In this document: one piece after another, positions 1-8,911 of the stretch
How the letters are laid out: every line of letters starts with the position of its first letter
Numbering within the stretch: the first letter of the stretch is position 1
Source of the DNA: Streptomyces sp. NBC_00691
GTDB taxonomy: Bacteria; Actinomycetota; Actinomycetes; Streptomycetales; Streptomycetaceae
Reading direction: 5' to 3'
Assembly (NCBI RefSeq): GCF_036226665.1
Contig: NZ_CP109007.1
Coordinates: forward strand, 620,001-684,000
DNA length: 64,000 nt
Program-made: the position numbers and the translations under genes
The notes under the pieces: model-generated
What the model was told of the DNA's origin: nothing
What the model saw: only the letters and a program-made list of their open reading frames with translations
Databases searched by the model: none

Positions 1-2226
1 ACGGGCCCGGTGGGGTGGCTGGTGTCGGCCGCGCGCCATCACCGGTGCCCCGAGGTGCCGGGGGCGCGGACGGTACGGCTGGGGCGGCTGACCACGTCCG
101 GGGCGCGGGCGCTGCTCGGTGACCTGTGCCCGGTGGTCGCCCCGGCGCCGCCGGTCGAGGAGCGGCTGCTGGACGAGGCGGACGGTCATCCCGGCGTCCT
201 GGCCGCGGCGGTACGGCGCCTGACCGCGCCTCAGCTCTCGGGGTCCCTGCCCCTGCCGCGGCCGGCGGTCGACGACACGGTCCTCGCCGAGGTGTACGGA
301 GGACTCCTGGAGCGTCTCCCCGCCGCCTCCCGCCGGCTGCTGGCCACGGTCGCCGTGGTGGCTCTGGCAGGCCGCGCCGGGGCCGACGGAGCGAGCCCGG
401 CGGCGTACGGTGCCGGTGGCGTCGGCGGGCCGCCGTCCGGCGGCGTGCGCGGGGCGCGTGCCCCGGCCGAGCCGCTGGAGGGTCTGGTGGCGGACGGGCT
501 GCTGCGCCGCCGCAGGGGCGGCGGCATCGGCTTCGAGGACCCCTTCCTGGGGCGCGCCGCGCTCGCCTCGGCCCGGCCGTCCTGGCCGGGCGCGACCCGG
601 GCCCCCGCTCCGGCCGGGGGCGCGGACGCGTCTTCGACGGGCGGCCCCGGCACGGACACGGCGTCCTCCTCGGACCGGCCGGCGGCCGGTGCGGCGCTCG
701 CGCGGGGTGCGGGCCATCGGGCCGACCGGCTGGGGCCGTCCGCCGCCGTGCGCGCGCTCTCCCCCGTCGCCCGGGGCCGTGCGCAGCTGGTCCGGGGGCT
801 CGCGACGCTGGCCGGCGGTCCGGTCATGGACGCCCATGAGGCGCTGCTCCAGGCTGCGGAACTGCTGCGGGGGCGGGCGCCGGCGGAGGCGTCCGACGCC
901 CGGTTCCTGGCGATGGAGGCGGCGTGGGCGGGCGGCGACGCGGAAGCCTGCCTGACCGCACTGGACGGCGGCGAGGACGTGCCCGCTCTGGAGCGGGACT
1001 TCGCCGACGGGCTGCGCGCCGCGCTGACCGTACGGCTGGACGACGCCCGTACGGCACTGGCGCGGGTGGTGGCCGGGGACGGCGGCGCGGACGATCCCCG
1101 GCTGCTCCTCCGGGCCGGGGCGGCCGCGCTCGTCGTCGGCGACACGACGGCGGCGGCCCGGATCCACGCCCGTGCGCTGGTGCGGGCGCGGGCGGAGCAC
1201 CGTACGGCCCTGCTGCCCCACGCCCTCGAACAACTCGCGTACGCCGAACTGCGGGCCGGCCGGTACAGCCGGGCGGCGCGCACGGCGTGGGAGGGGCTGC
1301 GGACGGCGGAGGCGACGGGTCAGCACAACGTCGCCGCCCACCAGCACGCCGTACTCGCGCTGGTGGCGTCGGTGGAGGGCGACGGGAGGGCGGTGACGGA
1401 GCACGCCGGGAGGGCGCTCGCGACGGCGGGGCCGCACGGGCTCGTGCAGGCGGCGACGCTCGCGGAGTGGGCGCTGGCCCGGGCCGAGCAGGGCCGGGGG
1501 CTGGCCGCCCAAGCGGCCGCGCGGCTCCTCCCGTTGGTCCGGCCGGGTCCTCGCGGCGGTCATTTCGCGCTGCGGATGCTGGTGGTCCCCTGTTTCGTGG
1601 AGAGCGCGGTCGCGGCCGGCCGGGACGCGGAGGCCCGGGACGCGGCCGAGGAGTACGCGGTGTGGGCCTCCCTGGGCGTCGACGGTCCCGCGCGGGCGCA
1701 ACTGGCGCGCTGCCGTGCCCTGCTCGCGGAGGGCGAGGCGCCGGCGTACTGGTTCCGCGAGGCGGTGCGCCGCCACGACAGCTGCGGGAACGACTTCGAG
1801 CGGGCCCGCACCCTTCTCGCGTACGGCACGTGGCTGAGGCGGCGCCGACGGCCGGGGGACGCGCGTGGTCCGCTGCGCGACGCCCTGGTGACCTTCGAGC
1901 GGGCCGCCGCCGGGGGCTGGGCGGAGCACGCGCGCTCCGAACTCCGCGCCACGGGAGGCGCGTCGGGCGGGGCGACGGGCCCCGCGGAGCCTCGCGAGCT
2001 GACCCCCCAGCAGCAGCGCATCGTCCGCCTCGTCGCGCGGGGCGCCACCAACCAGGAGGTCGCCGACCACCTCTCCCTCAGCCCCCGCACCGTGGACCAC
2101 CATCTCCGGGGAGTCTTCGCCCGGCTCGGGATCCGCTCCCGTGTGGAGCTTCCGGGCGTGGTCGACGGATGGGACGCGGACCGGGAGGCGGGTGCGTCGG
2201 CGGAGGCACGACGGGCGGGCCGGTGA
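1..2226 (+). CDS. LAL-type LuxR family transcriptional regulator, 5' end outside the window
   Basis: The frame is open from base 1, so the start lies upstream and about 742 residues are visible. The C-terminus holds a LuxR/GerE helix-turn-helix (ELTPQQQRIVRLVARGATNQ, then EVADHLSLSPRTVDHHL), about residues 665-725. Before it lies a long Ala/Arg-rich helical region resembling the TPR-like part of MalT/LAL regulators. Such proteins normally carry an N-terminal AAA/NACHT ATPase of about 300 residues; here that part would be outside the window. Probable role: ligand- or ATP-responsive activator in the cytoplasm. The helical middle has several Gly/Ala-rich low-complexity insertions (roughly residues 120-245), common in Streptomyces LALs. 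Target genes cannot be read from the sequence. Confidence 0.85.
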   Translation, partial: TGPVGWLVSAARHHRCPEVPGARTVRLGRLTTSGARALLGDLCPVVAPAPPVEERLLDEADGHPGVLAAAVRRLTAPQLSGSLPLPRPAVDDTVLAEVYGGLLERLPAASRRLLATVAVVALAGRAGADGASPAAYGAGGVGGPPSGGVRGARAPAEPLEGLVADGLLRRRRGGGIGFEDPFLGRAALASARPSWPGATRAPAPAGGADASSTGGPGTDTASSSDRPAAGAALARGAGHRADRLGPSAAVRALSPVARGRAQLVRGLATLAGGPVMDAHEALLQAAELLRGRAPAEASDARFLAMEAAWAGGDAEACLTALDGGEDVPALERDFADGLRAALTVRLDDARTALARVVAGDGGADDPRLLLRAGAAALVVGDTTAAARIHARALVRARAEHRTALLPHALEQLAYAELRAGRYSRAARTAWEGLRTAEATGQHNVAAHQHAVLALVASVEGDGRAVTEHAGRALATAGPHGLVQAATLAEWALARAEQGRGLAAQAAARLLPLVRPGPRGGHFALRMLVVPCFVESAVAAGRDAEARDAAEEYAVWASLGVDGPARAQLARCRALLAEGEAPAYWFREAVRRHDSCGNDFERARTLLAYGTWLRRRRRPGDARGPLRDALVTFERAAAGGWAEHARSELRATGGASGGATGPAEPRELTPQQQRIVRLVARGATNQEVADHLSLSPRTVDHHLRGVFARLGIRSRVELPGVVDGWDADREAGASAEARRAGR

Positions 2227-2303
2227 CCCAGGCCCGGGCCTGGCGAAGGGCGACCGGGCAGGTCGCCGAGGGCGTCGACCCGGTCGGCACGGATGATGGG
2301 GGG

Positions 2304-3092
2304 ATGACACCTTCCTTCGAAGAGCTCGTCGCCGAGGCCTCCGAGGCGTCCGTGGACGGCTGGGACTTCTCCTGGCTCGACGGTCGGGCGACCGAGCGCC
2401 GGCCGTCCTGGGGTTACCACCGGCTGCTCGGCGAGCGGCTCGCCCGTGCGTCCGCCGGTCTCGATGTCCAGACGGGTGGCGGGGAGGTCCTCGCCGGTGT
2501 GCCGACGCTGCCGCGGACGATGGTGGCGACCGAGTCGTGGCCCCCCAACCTCGCACGGGCCACCGCGCTGCTGCACCCGCGGGGGGCCGTCGTCGTCGCG
2601 GATCCCGACGAGCCTCCCCTGCCCTTCGCGGACGCCGCGTTCGATCTCGTCACCAGCCGCCACCCCGCCACGGTGTGGTGGTCGGAGATCGCTCGCGTCC
2701 TGCGGCCGGGCGGTACCTATCTCGCCCAGCACGTCGGTCCCGCCAGCGTCTGGGAACTGGCCGAATACTTCCTGGGCCCGCAGCCGGAGGCGGCCCGGCA
2801 CCGGCATCCCGACGACGAGAGCGCGGCGGCGCGCGATGCCGGTCTCGATGTCGTGGATCTCCGCTCCGAGCGGCTGCGGATGGAGTTCCACGACATCGGC
2901 GCCGTGATCTGGTTCCTGCGCAAGGTCATCTGGATCGTGCCGGGGTTCACGGTGGAGTCCCAGCTGCCCCGGCTGCGTGCGCTCGACGCGCTGATCCGCG
3001 CGGAGGGCCCGTTCGTGGCCCACTCGGCGCGGACCCTGATCGAGGCGCGCAGGCCGGGGACGGCGGCCGGTCCGGGTCCGGGCGCCGCCTAG
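2304..3092 (+). CDS. SAM-dependent class I methyltransferase
   Basis: A 262-residue protein with the Methyltransf_11 core: an acidic-loop segment before PLPFADAAFDLVTSRHPATV (motif II/III) and then EIARVLRPGGTYLAQHVGP (post-motif). It should transfer a methyl group from S-adenosylmethionine to an unknown small substrate in the cytosol. The start is the ATG at 2304, which follows a GGGGGG stretch; the same frame is open far upstream but without methyltransferase similarity. The gene starts 77 nt after the LuxR gene and may be co-transcribed. Its TAG stop is fused to a dispersed repeat (3092-3114). Family confident, substrate unknown. Confidence 0.85.
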   Translation: MTPSFEELVAEASEASVDGWDFSWLDGRATERRPSWGYHRLLGERLARASAGLDVQTGGGEVLAGVPTLPRTMVATESWPPNLARATALLHPRGAVVVADPDEPPLPFADAAFDLVTSRHPATVWWSEIARVLRPGGTYLAQHVGPASVWELAEYFLGPQPEAARHRHPDDESAAARDAGLDVVDLRSERLRMEFHDIGAVIWFLRKVIWIVPGFTVESQLPRLRALDALIRAEGPFVAHSARTLIEARRPGTAAGPGPGAA

Positions 3093-3114
3093 GGCCTGTC
3101 GTCAAACTCCCGTC
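3092..3114 (+). repeat. Dispersed palindrome-arm repeat at a stop codon
   Basis: A 23-nt arm beginning GGGCCTGTCGTCAAACTCCC directly continues the TAG stop of the methyltransferase gene (TAG overlaps its first G). A near-identical arm, with its inverted partner, is at 10667-10719, and shorter relatives occur at 38691-38707, 45285-45298 and 57352-57383. Here only one clear arm is seen. It may act as part of a terminator between convergent genes. Confidence 0.6.
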
Positions 3115-3169
3115 GTCGCCCGGAGGGCGAGGCAGGCGGGCGTGGCAGGCGGAAGTCCGACGAGGGGAC

Positions 3170-3637
3170 CTAGCGTTCCAGGTAGGCGGCGCGGGGGACG
3201 GTGCCGGCGACCAGGGGTGCCATGTGGGCGCGGTAGCGGGGCGACAGGGTGCCGAGGGAGGTGATCTTCTCCAGCGGGACCCAGTCGAGGCCGATCTGGT
3301 CGATGTCCTGCTCGGTTCCGCCGACGAGTTCGGCGCTGCCGTCCACGGTGCAGAGGAAGACGACCTCGACCCGGTGGAAGTTCTCCGACGTGAGCACACC
3401 GGGGTCCTCCGTCCAGCCCTCCAGGACCCAGAGCAGCGGACCGACGCTCACGGTCAGCCCGGTCTCCTCGCGCACCTCGCGGCGGAGCGCGTCGGGCAGC
3501 AGCTCACCGGTGTCCTGGCCCCCTCCGGGGAGGAAGTGGCACTCCTTGCCGTTCCAGAGGTTCCGGGTGAGCAGGACGGACCCCTCGTGGAGGACGACGG
3601 CCTTGGCGGAGGTGCGGATGCGGGTCGGAACGGTCAT
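3170..3637 (-). CDS. NUDIX hydrolase
   Basis: 155 residues with a complete Nudix box, GGGQDTGELLPDALRREVRE followed by ETGL, matching GX5EX7REUXEEXGU (X = any, U = hydrophobic). Nudix enzymes cleave nucleoside diphosphates linked to another moiety, using a divalent metal held by the box glutamates. The ATG at 3637 is chosen because GAGGAG lies 6 nt upstream; an in-frame ATG at 3667 has no such site. Convergent with the methyltransferase gene. The substrate cannot be inferred from the sequence. Confidence 0.85.
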   Translation of the reverse strand: MTVPTRIRTSAKAVVLHEGSVLLTRNLWNGKECHFLPGGGQDTGELLPDALRREVREETGLTVSVGPLLWVLEGWTEDPGVLTSENFHRVEVVFLCTVDGSAELVGGTEQDIDQIGLDWVPLEKITSLGTLSPRYRAHMAPLVAGTVPRAAYLER

Positions 3638-3772
3638 GGGGTCTCCTCGGTCCGGGCGGTCGGCCACCCCGGCAGCATGCCCATCCCGTCCGACGGCATG
3701 CCCCGCACCGGACGACCGCGAGGTCGGCGGCCGAACGACCCCGCGGGTCGGAGGGCCCGGCGACCCCTGAGG

Positions 3773-4702
3773 TCAGAAGACCGACAGGCCGGTGATGGTG
3801 GTGAAGCGGTCGAGGGCGGTCACGCCGGCCACCGAGTTGCCCCGGTCGTCCAGGCCCGGGCTCCAGACGCAGAGGGTGCAGCGCCCCGGTACGACGGCGA
3901 CGACCGCTCCGCCGACGCCGCTCTTGCCCGGGAGACCCACCCGGTAGGCGAACTCACCGGCGGCGTCGTACGTGCCACAGGTGAGCATGACGGCGTTGAC
4001 CTGCTTGGCCTGGCTGCGGGTCAGCAGCCGTGAGCCGTCGGCGCGCAGGCCGTGGCGGGCCAGGAAGCCGGTGGCCAGGGCGAGGTCGGAGCAGGACGCT
4101 TCGAGGGAGCACTGGCGGAAGTACTCGCGGAGCAGGTCGGGCACCGGTCCCGTGATGTTGCCGTAGGAGGCCATGAAGTGGGCGAGGGCGGCGTTGCGGT
4201 CGCCGTGGGTGGCTTCCGACGCGGCCACGTCGGTGTCGAAGGCCAGGTCCGGGTTGCCGCTCTCGGCTCGCAGGAAGGCGAGCAAGCTGCCCGAGGCGTC
4301 ACCGGTCAGCCGGTGCAGGCGGTCGGTGACGACGAGGGCGCCGGCGTTGATGAACGGGTTGCGCGGGATGCCGTTCTCGTACTCCAGCTGGACCAGGGAG
4401 TTGAACGGATCGCCGGACGGTTCCCGCCCGACATGGGCCCAGAGCGCGTCGCCCTCTCCGGCGAGGGCGAGCGCGAGGGTGAAGACCTTGGTGACGGACT
4501 GGGTGGAGAAGGGCCGCCGCCAGTCCCCCACCCCGTAGACGGTGCCGTCGAGTTCCGCCACGGCCATGCCGAAGTCCGTGGGGTCGCCGGCGGCGAGCGC
4601 CGGGATGTAGTCGGCCGGCATGCCCCGTTCGGCGAGTTCGGCGATCTCCTCGACGATGCGGTCGAGGACGGGCTGGAAGGAGGTGGTGGTGTGCGTGGTC
4701 AC
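3773..4702 (-). CDS. glsA: Glutaminase (GlsA family)
   Basis: 309 residues, the usual size of bacterial glutaminase A, a serine-dependent beta-lactamase-fold enzyme that hydrolyses L-glutamine to glutamate and ammonia. The Ser-X-X-Lys catalytic tetrad is visible in FSTQSVTKVFTLALAL, followed by the family segment NPFINAGALVVTDRL and the C-terminal PGKSGVGGAVVAVVPG. The GTG start at 4702 overlaps the TGA stop of the upstream hydratase gene (GTGA), so translation is probably coupled. The pairing with acyl-CoA metabolism is not an obvious pathway; it may simply be a shared transcript. Confidence 0.9.
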   Translation of the reverse strand: MTTHTTTSFQPVLDRIVEEIAELAERGMPADYIPALAAGDPTDFGMAVAELDGTVYGVGDWRRPFSTQSVTKVFTLALALAGEGDALWAHVGREPSGDPFNSLVQLEYENGIPRNPFINAGALVVTDRLHRLTGDASGSLLAFLRAESGNPDLAFDTDVAASEATHGDRNAALAHFMASYGNITGPVPDLLREYFRQCSLEASCSDLALATGFLARHGLRADGSRLLTRSQAKQVNAVMLTCGTYDAAGEFAYRVGLPGKSGVGGAVVAVVPGRCTLCVWSPGLDDRGNSVAGVTALDRFTTITGLSVF

Positions 4703-5835
4703 GCGCGGTCCCGTGGTCCCCGGTCCTCGGAGGCCTGTGCGGTGGTCCGTCCGGCGGCCCGGCGGTCCGCCTCGTCCTGGCGGGCGGCGGCGAGGCCGAG
4801 GTCGCCGCCGGCCGGTACGACGAAGGAACGGGCGACGGACGCGTCCGTGACCTCGGGGAGCGTGGCCGGGGTCCAGCGGGGGGCGCGGTCCTTGTCGACG
4901 ACCTGGGCGCGGATGCCCTCGACGAGGTCGGGGGTGGTCAGGGCGGCGCAGGAGACGCGGTACTCCAGGTCCAGCACCTCTTCGAGGGTCGCGAGGGCCC
5001 GCGAGCGGCGCAGGGTGGCCAGGGTCGTCTTGAGGGCGGTGGGGGACTTCGTGAGGAGGGTGGTGGCCGCCTCCTTGGCGGCGGGCACGCCGGTGTCGAA
5101 GAGGCGCTCGACGACGGCCTCGACGGTCTCGGCCGGGTAGCAGGCGTCGATCCACTCCCGCTGCTCGGCGAGGACGCCGACCGGGGCCGGGGCGGTGTGC
5201 CGGGCGACGGCCTCCTCCGCCGGAAGCCGGGTCAGGTCCCGGACCAGGGAGGGCAGTGCGGCGGAGGGGACGAAGTGGTCGGCGAGGCCGGTGAGGACCG
5301 CGTCGGCGGCGCCGACGTGACCGCCGGTGAGGGCGAGATGGGTGCCGAGTTCGCCGGGGGCGCGCCCGAGGAGGTACGTACCGCCGACGTCGGGGACGAA
5401 TCCGATGCCGGTCTCTGGCATGGCGACCCTGGAGCGCTCGGTGACGACGCGGACGGAGCCGTGGGCGGAGACGCCGACGCCGCCGCCCATGACGATGCCG
5501 TCCATGAGGGCGACGTACGGCTTGGGGTAGCGGGCGATACGGGCGTTGAGCCGGTACTCGTCGCGCCAGAAGGCGGCGGAGGCGGAGCCGCCGGCGCGCG
5601 CGTCGTCGTGGATGGCGCGGATGTCGCCGCCGGCGCAGAGGCCCCGCTCGCCCGCGCCCTCGATGACGACGGTCGTGACGGTTGGGTCGTGCTCCCACGC
5701 GGTCAGGGCCTCGTCGACGGCGAGGACCATGGTGTGGGTGAGCGCGTTGATCGCGCGGGGGCGGTTCAGCGTGAGGAAGCCGGCCCGGCCCTCCGTCCGG
5801 AGGAGTACGTCGGCGGTTCCGGTCGGCACGGTCAC
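4699..5835 (-). CDS. Enoyl-CoA hydratase/isomerase family, 3-hydroxyisobutyryl-CoA hydrolase type
   Basis: 378 residues, the length of 3-hydroxyisobutyryl-CoA hydrolases rather than of ordinary 260-residue crotonases. Crotonase oxyanion-hole segments are present: GLCAGGDIRAIHDD and GIVMGGGVGVSAHG, followed by MPETGIGFVPDVGGTYLL and the extended C-terminal part typical of valine-catabolism hydrolases. It would hydrolyse 3-hydroxyisobutyryl-CoA to the free acid. The GTG at 5835 is preferred because GAAGGGA precedes it; another GTG lies two codons in. It leads a two-gene unit with the glutaminase gene. Exact substrate is inferred from length and family segments. Confidence 0.85.
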   Translation of the reverse strand: MTVPTGTADVLLRTEGRAGFLTLNRPRAINALTHTMVLAVDEALTAWEHDPTVTTVVIEGAGERGLCAGGDIRAIHDDARAGGSASAAFWRDEYRLNARIARYPKPYVALMDGIVMGGGVGVSAHGSVRVVTERSRVAMPETGIGFVPDVGGTYLLGRAPGELGTHLALTGGHVGAADAVLTGLADHFVPSAALPSLVRDLTRLPAEEAVARHTAPAPVGVLAEQREWIDACYPAETVEAVVERLFDTGVPAAKEAATTLLTKSPTALKTTLATLRRSRALATLEEVLDLEYRVSCAALTTPDLVEGIRAQVVDKDRAPRWTPATLPEVTDASVARSFVVPAGGDLGLAAARQDEADRRAAGRTTAQASEDRGPRDRA

Positions 5836-6231
5836 TCGGTCCCTTCGGTGGCACGGGGTCGCTGTCGCGATCACCGTACCCGGCGGGCCGGGAAGCGGCC
5901 CGGGTGGATCGGGGGATCGCCACGGGCCGGCCACCTGGGTCACGCCTGCCGCCTGGAGACGGACCTCGGTGGTGAGGGAGCAGCGGGACAACCGGACGCG
6001 GGGGACTCGGGTCCCGGCGATGTCGGCGCCGCGAGCCCGGCCCGCTCGACAGGACACCCCCCCCGGGGGGGCGGGAAGGACTCATCCGCTTCTCGCGGAT
6101 CCTGATTGCACGGTGCACGGTCTGTGACGGCCGCTACCCCGCGTCCTCATGTGTCGGGTCCTTCCCGTCCCTTCCATGGAACCACCGCTCCGGCGGACGC
6201 GCGAGCGCCCGCCGGAGCGGCCGGAAGGGGT
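5836..6231. other. Intergenic region with hairpins and a C8/G7 tract
   Basis: About 396 nt without a convincing gene. It holds the upstream region of the hydratase/glutaminase pair, a run of eight C followed by seven G at 6057-6071, a short stem ATCCGC/GCGGAT at 6084-6100, and a 12-bp terminator-like stem at 6185-6220. No promoter could be assigned with confidence. Confidence 0.5.
6185..6220 (-). terminator. Hairpin after the GNAT gene
   Basis: Arms CCGCTCCGGCGG (6185-6196) and CCGCCGGAGCGG (6209-6220) are perfectly complementary over 12 bp with a 12-nt loop. It sits 12 nt past the stop of the minus-strand GNAT gene, the position expected for an intrinsic terminator. As usual in Streptomyces there is no long T-run. 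Confidence 0.6.
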
Positions 6232-6915
6232 TCAGGCCGGGAGCAGGTCCTGCGGAACGCGCACCTGGCGGGGTGTGGAGAGACGGAGTTCGATGATGTC
6301 GCGGACGGTCGGCCACTCCTCGTCGAGGATGGAGTAGAAGGCCGTGTCGCGGACGGCTCCGTCGAGTCCCCTGGAGTGGGCGCGACGGACGCCTTCGCAG
6401 CTCGCTCCGAGGCGCTCGATCGCGATTCTGGAGCGGGTGTTGCGGGCGTCCGCGCGCATCGTGATGCGGCGTACGCCCCAGGCTTCGAAGGCGTGCCGGA
6501 GCATGAGGTACTTGGCCTCGGTGTTGATGCCGGTACCCCGGGCGTCGCCCGCGATCCAGGTGTTGCCGATCTCGGCGGCGTCCGGCACGGAGGTCAGCGG
6601 ATCTCCGTGGGGCATGCCGGGGACGGGGGGCCAGACCAGCGGCCCCCGCCAGTAGTCGAGTTCGAGGAACCGGGTCGAACCGATGACTCGCTCGTCGGCC
6701 GTACTGACCACGGCGAAGGGCAGGGATCGTCCTGCCGCCTGATCGGTCAGGGCACGGGCGATGTAGTCGAGGGCCGATTCGAAGCCGTCGGGTACGGGGG
6801 TGAAGGCGTAGGCCGCTCGGTCCGCCCCGCCGGCCCGGGCGAGGGCTTCGGCGTGCCGCATCGCCAGCGGCTCCAGGCGCACGGAGCGCCCGGTCAGGAG
6901 AACAGGTACTGGCAC
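6232..6915 (-). CDS. GNAT acetyltransferase, RimJ/RimL type
   Basis: 227 residues with the Acetyltransf_3 pattern: an N-terminal VRLEPLAMRHAEAL, central VIGSTRFLEL, and the acetyl-CoA-binding segment WIAGDARGTGINTEAKYLML followed by RITMRADARNTRSRIAIERLG. RimJ/RimL relatives acetylate protein N-termini or small amines; the substrate here is not determinable. The start is a GTG at 6915 with GAGG about 5 nt upstream. The gene is monocistronic, followed by a strong hairpin. Confidence 0.85.
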   Translation of the reverse strand: MPVPVLLTGRSVRLEPLAMRHAEALARAGGADRAAYAFTPVPDGFESALDYIARALTDQAAGRSLPFAVVSTADERVIGSTRFLELDYWRGPLVWPPVPGMPHGDPLTSVPDAAEIGNTWIAGDARGTGINTEAKYLMLRHAFEAWGVRRITMRADARNTRSRIAIERLGASCEGVRRAHSRGLDGAVRDTAFYSILDEEWPTVRDIIELRLSTPRQVRVPQDLLPA

Positions 6916-7210
6916 GGAACCTCGGGTCTTTCACGGGCAGGGAGAGCTTCCGCCGAGGGGTCGCCGCGGCGGCAGCAGGAGGGAGGTTCTCGCCGGTGCC
7001 GACCAGGTCATGAGAGACGAATAAGCAGGTAAAACGGTTCGTCACCGGTGGCGAGGAGGACAGTATGCAGCCACAACGGCTCGGAGAACAGAACCCCCGG
7101 CGAACCCGGGTACACGCCTGGGTGAAGGCTGGCGCGCGCCCGGGTGGGCCGGTCTCAAGCAACGGACGGAGCCGCCCGCCAGTCGGACGGCCGGAGGGCC
7201 CTGAGGGCGT

Positions 7211-7927
7211 TCAGACGCAGGTGGGATGGCCCCAGCCGTCGGGGTTCTTCGCGATGGTCTCGCCCTTGTCGTAGGCCTTGCCGCAGCGGCAGCGGCCCGA
7301 GAATCTCGCCTTCAGCGTGCCGCCGGACGGGCGACTCCGGCGGGCTGCCGGACCGCCGGAGGATCCGCCCGAGGACGTGCCCGCGGAGCCGGAGGTCGCC
7401 GAGGAGCGCGCACGGGGCGCGGAGGCGCGTGTCGGGGCTTCCGGGGGCGGCAGCGTGGCTCCGGCGGCGGAGTCCAGGGGCTCCTGCGTACGGGCGCTGT
7501 GGCTGGCCGCGCGGTCGGCCGCGTCGTTGAGGGGGTCACCGTCGACCTGGTGCGCGGGGACGTAGACGAAGTCGACGTCCCGGCCGGTGAGGAGCGCGTC
7601 GATCCGGACGACCAGGTCCTTGTTGGCCACGGGGCTGCCGGAGGACGTCTTCCAGCCCTTGCGGCGCCAGCCGGGGAGCCAGGTCGTGACGGCCTTCATG
7701 GCGTACTGGGAGTCCATCCGGACCTCGACCGGAACCGCCGGGTCGAGGGTCTCCAGCAGCCGTTCCAGGGCGGTGAGTTCCGCCACGTTGTTGGTCGCGC
7801 GGCCGAGCGGGCCGGCCTCCCAGCGGTCGATCGCTCCGTCGGCGCGGCCGATGACCCATGCCCAGGCCGCGGGGCCGGGGTTTCCCTTGGACGCGCCGTC
7901 GCACGCCGCGATGATCTTTTCCACCAT
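7211..7927 (-). CDS. Ribonuclease HI with a Cys/His-rich C-terminal tail
   Basis: 238 residues. Residues 1-145 are a complete RNase H fold: D10 (ACDGASKGNPGP), E50 (NNVAELTALE), D72 (VRMDSQYAMK), H126 (PAHQVDGD) and D138 (NDAADRAA), the DEDD metal site that cuts RNA in RNA:DNA hybrids. A low-complexity Ser/Pro/Arg linker of about 60 residues leads to a tail with C-R-C-G, a DGWGHPTC segment and the end; three Cys and one His could bind zinc. The ATG at 7927 is chosen because similarity begins at MVEKIIAACDG. It is the last gene of the ligase-Pnkp-RNase H minus-strand unit, 64 nt after the Pnkp stop. Confidence 0.85.
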   Translation of the reverse strand: MVEKIIAACDGASKGNPGPAAWAWVIGRADGAIDRWEAGPLGRATNNVAELTALERLLETLDPAVPVEVRMDSQYAMKAVTTWLPGWRRKGWKTSSGSPVANKDLVVRIDALLTGRDVDFVYVPAHQVDGDPLNDAADRAASHSARTQEPLDSAAGATLPPPEAPTRASAPRARSSATSGSAGTSSGGSSGGPAARRSRPSGGTLKARFSGRCRCGKAYDKGETIAKNPDGWGHPTCV

Positions 7928-7991
7928 CCCACGATCCTGACACGGCGGCGGGGGCGCCCGGTCCCACCCCCGCGGCGCCGCCCGTCGTGGG

Positions 7992-8909
7992 TCAGAAGTC
8001 GCCGTAGTTGACCTGCCAGGTGGGCAGGCCCATCCGGCGCCAGAGCGCGACGACCCGGTCACGGTCGTCCAGCGAGACGCGGACGTTGTACCGGTGGCGT
8101 ACCCGGGCGTCGAAGAGCTCGGCCTTCACGAGGTCGTCGCCGCGGCCGTCGCCGGACGGCCGCATCCACAGTTCGTCGTACGGCACCTCGTGGCGGGCGA
8201 GCCAGGACTCGGTCAGCTCGCGGTGGTCCTCGCTCCGGCCGGACAGCAGCACGATCCGGTCCCGCTCGGTGTGCCGGAACGCGCGCAGGGCGTCCCGCAC
8301 CGCGACGTTGAGCAGGTCGCGGTCGCAGTGCCTGAAGTCGTACGGGCCCCGGTCGACGCGCAGGGCGAGGGTGCCGTCGATGTCGCACAGGACGGCGGTG
8401 GGGAGGCCGGGGTCGGGGACGTAGGGCTCCCCGACGGTGGGGCGGTCGTTGAGCCAGTCCGCGGTGAGCCGCCAGCCGCCGCGGGTGGCCTTGGCGTGCT
8501 TGTCGGCGAGGATGCGGATGATCTCCTCGCCCACGGGCCGCTCGCGGGCGGCGTCGCGGCGGACGCACTCGTCGACGGGGACGTCGGTGAAGTCGTGGAC
8601 CTCGAAGGTGGCGAGGCCTCCCACGGCGGCCTTCAGCCGCTTCGGGATGTGCGGGGTGAGATGGGTGTTGTCGACGACGACGTCGAAGCCGTCGTCGACG
8701 GCGGCGCGGACGGCGGCGTCCTGGATGCCGAGCACGGTCTGCTCGTGCTTGTGGGAACGGCCGCGGTCCGGCGAGGGGACGTCCAGCATGGTGCGGAGGT
8801 CGTCGAGGTTGACGCGGCGCACGCGCCCCTCGGCGGACGCCTGGAGGGCGCGGGCGGCCGTCGTCTTCCCGGAGGCCGGGAGACCGGTCATGACATGGAC
8901 GACAGGCAC
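7992..8909 (-). CDS. Bifunctional polynucleotide kinase/3'-phosphatase, T4 Pnkp type
   Basis: 305 residues, close to the 301 of T4 polynucleotide kinase and with the same domain order. The N-terminal kinase has the P-loop GLPASGKTT (residues 11-19) and a NLDDLR segment at 35-40. The C-terminal HAD phosphatase has DIDGT at residues 177-181 (nucleophile and acid aspartates), SGRSEDHRELTESWL and a late DDRDR. Known family role: remove 3'-phosphate and phosphorylate 5'-OH ends of broken RNA (or DNA) so that a ligase can join them. The GTG at 8909 follows AGGAGA and lies 2 nt after the ligase stop, so the two proteins are probably made together. Confidence 0.88.
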   Translation of the reverse strand: MPVVHVMTGLPASGKTTAARALQASAEGRVRRVNLDDLRTMLDVPSPDRGRSHKHEQTVLGIQDAAVRAAVDDGFDVVVDNTHLTPHIPKRLKAAVGGLATFEVHDFTDVPVDECVRRDAARERPVGEEIIRILADKHAKATRGGWRLTADWLNDRPTVGEPYVPDPGLPTAVLCDIDGTLALRVDRGPYDFRHCDRDLLNVAVRDALRAFRHTERDRIVLLSGRSEDHRELTESWLARHEVPYDELWMRPSGDGRGDDLVKAELFDARVRHRYNVRVSLDDRDRVVALWRRMGLPTWQVNYGDF

Positions 8910-8911
8910 GG

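Noticed and set aside
6057..6071. C8/G7 homopolymer as a possible regulatory tract
   Set aside because: It is intergenic, close to no start codon, and could be a sequencing artefact.
4052..6105. Several long plus-strand frames across the glutaminase and hydratase genes
   Set aside because: They are shadows of two well-supported minus-strand genes.
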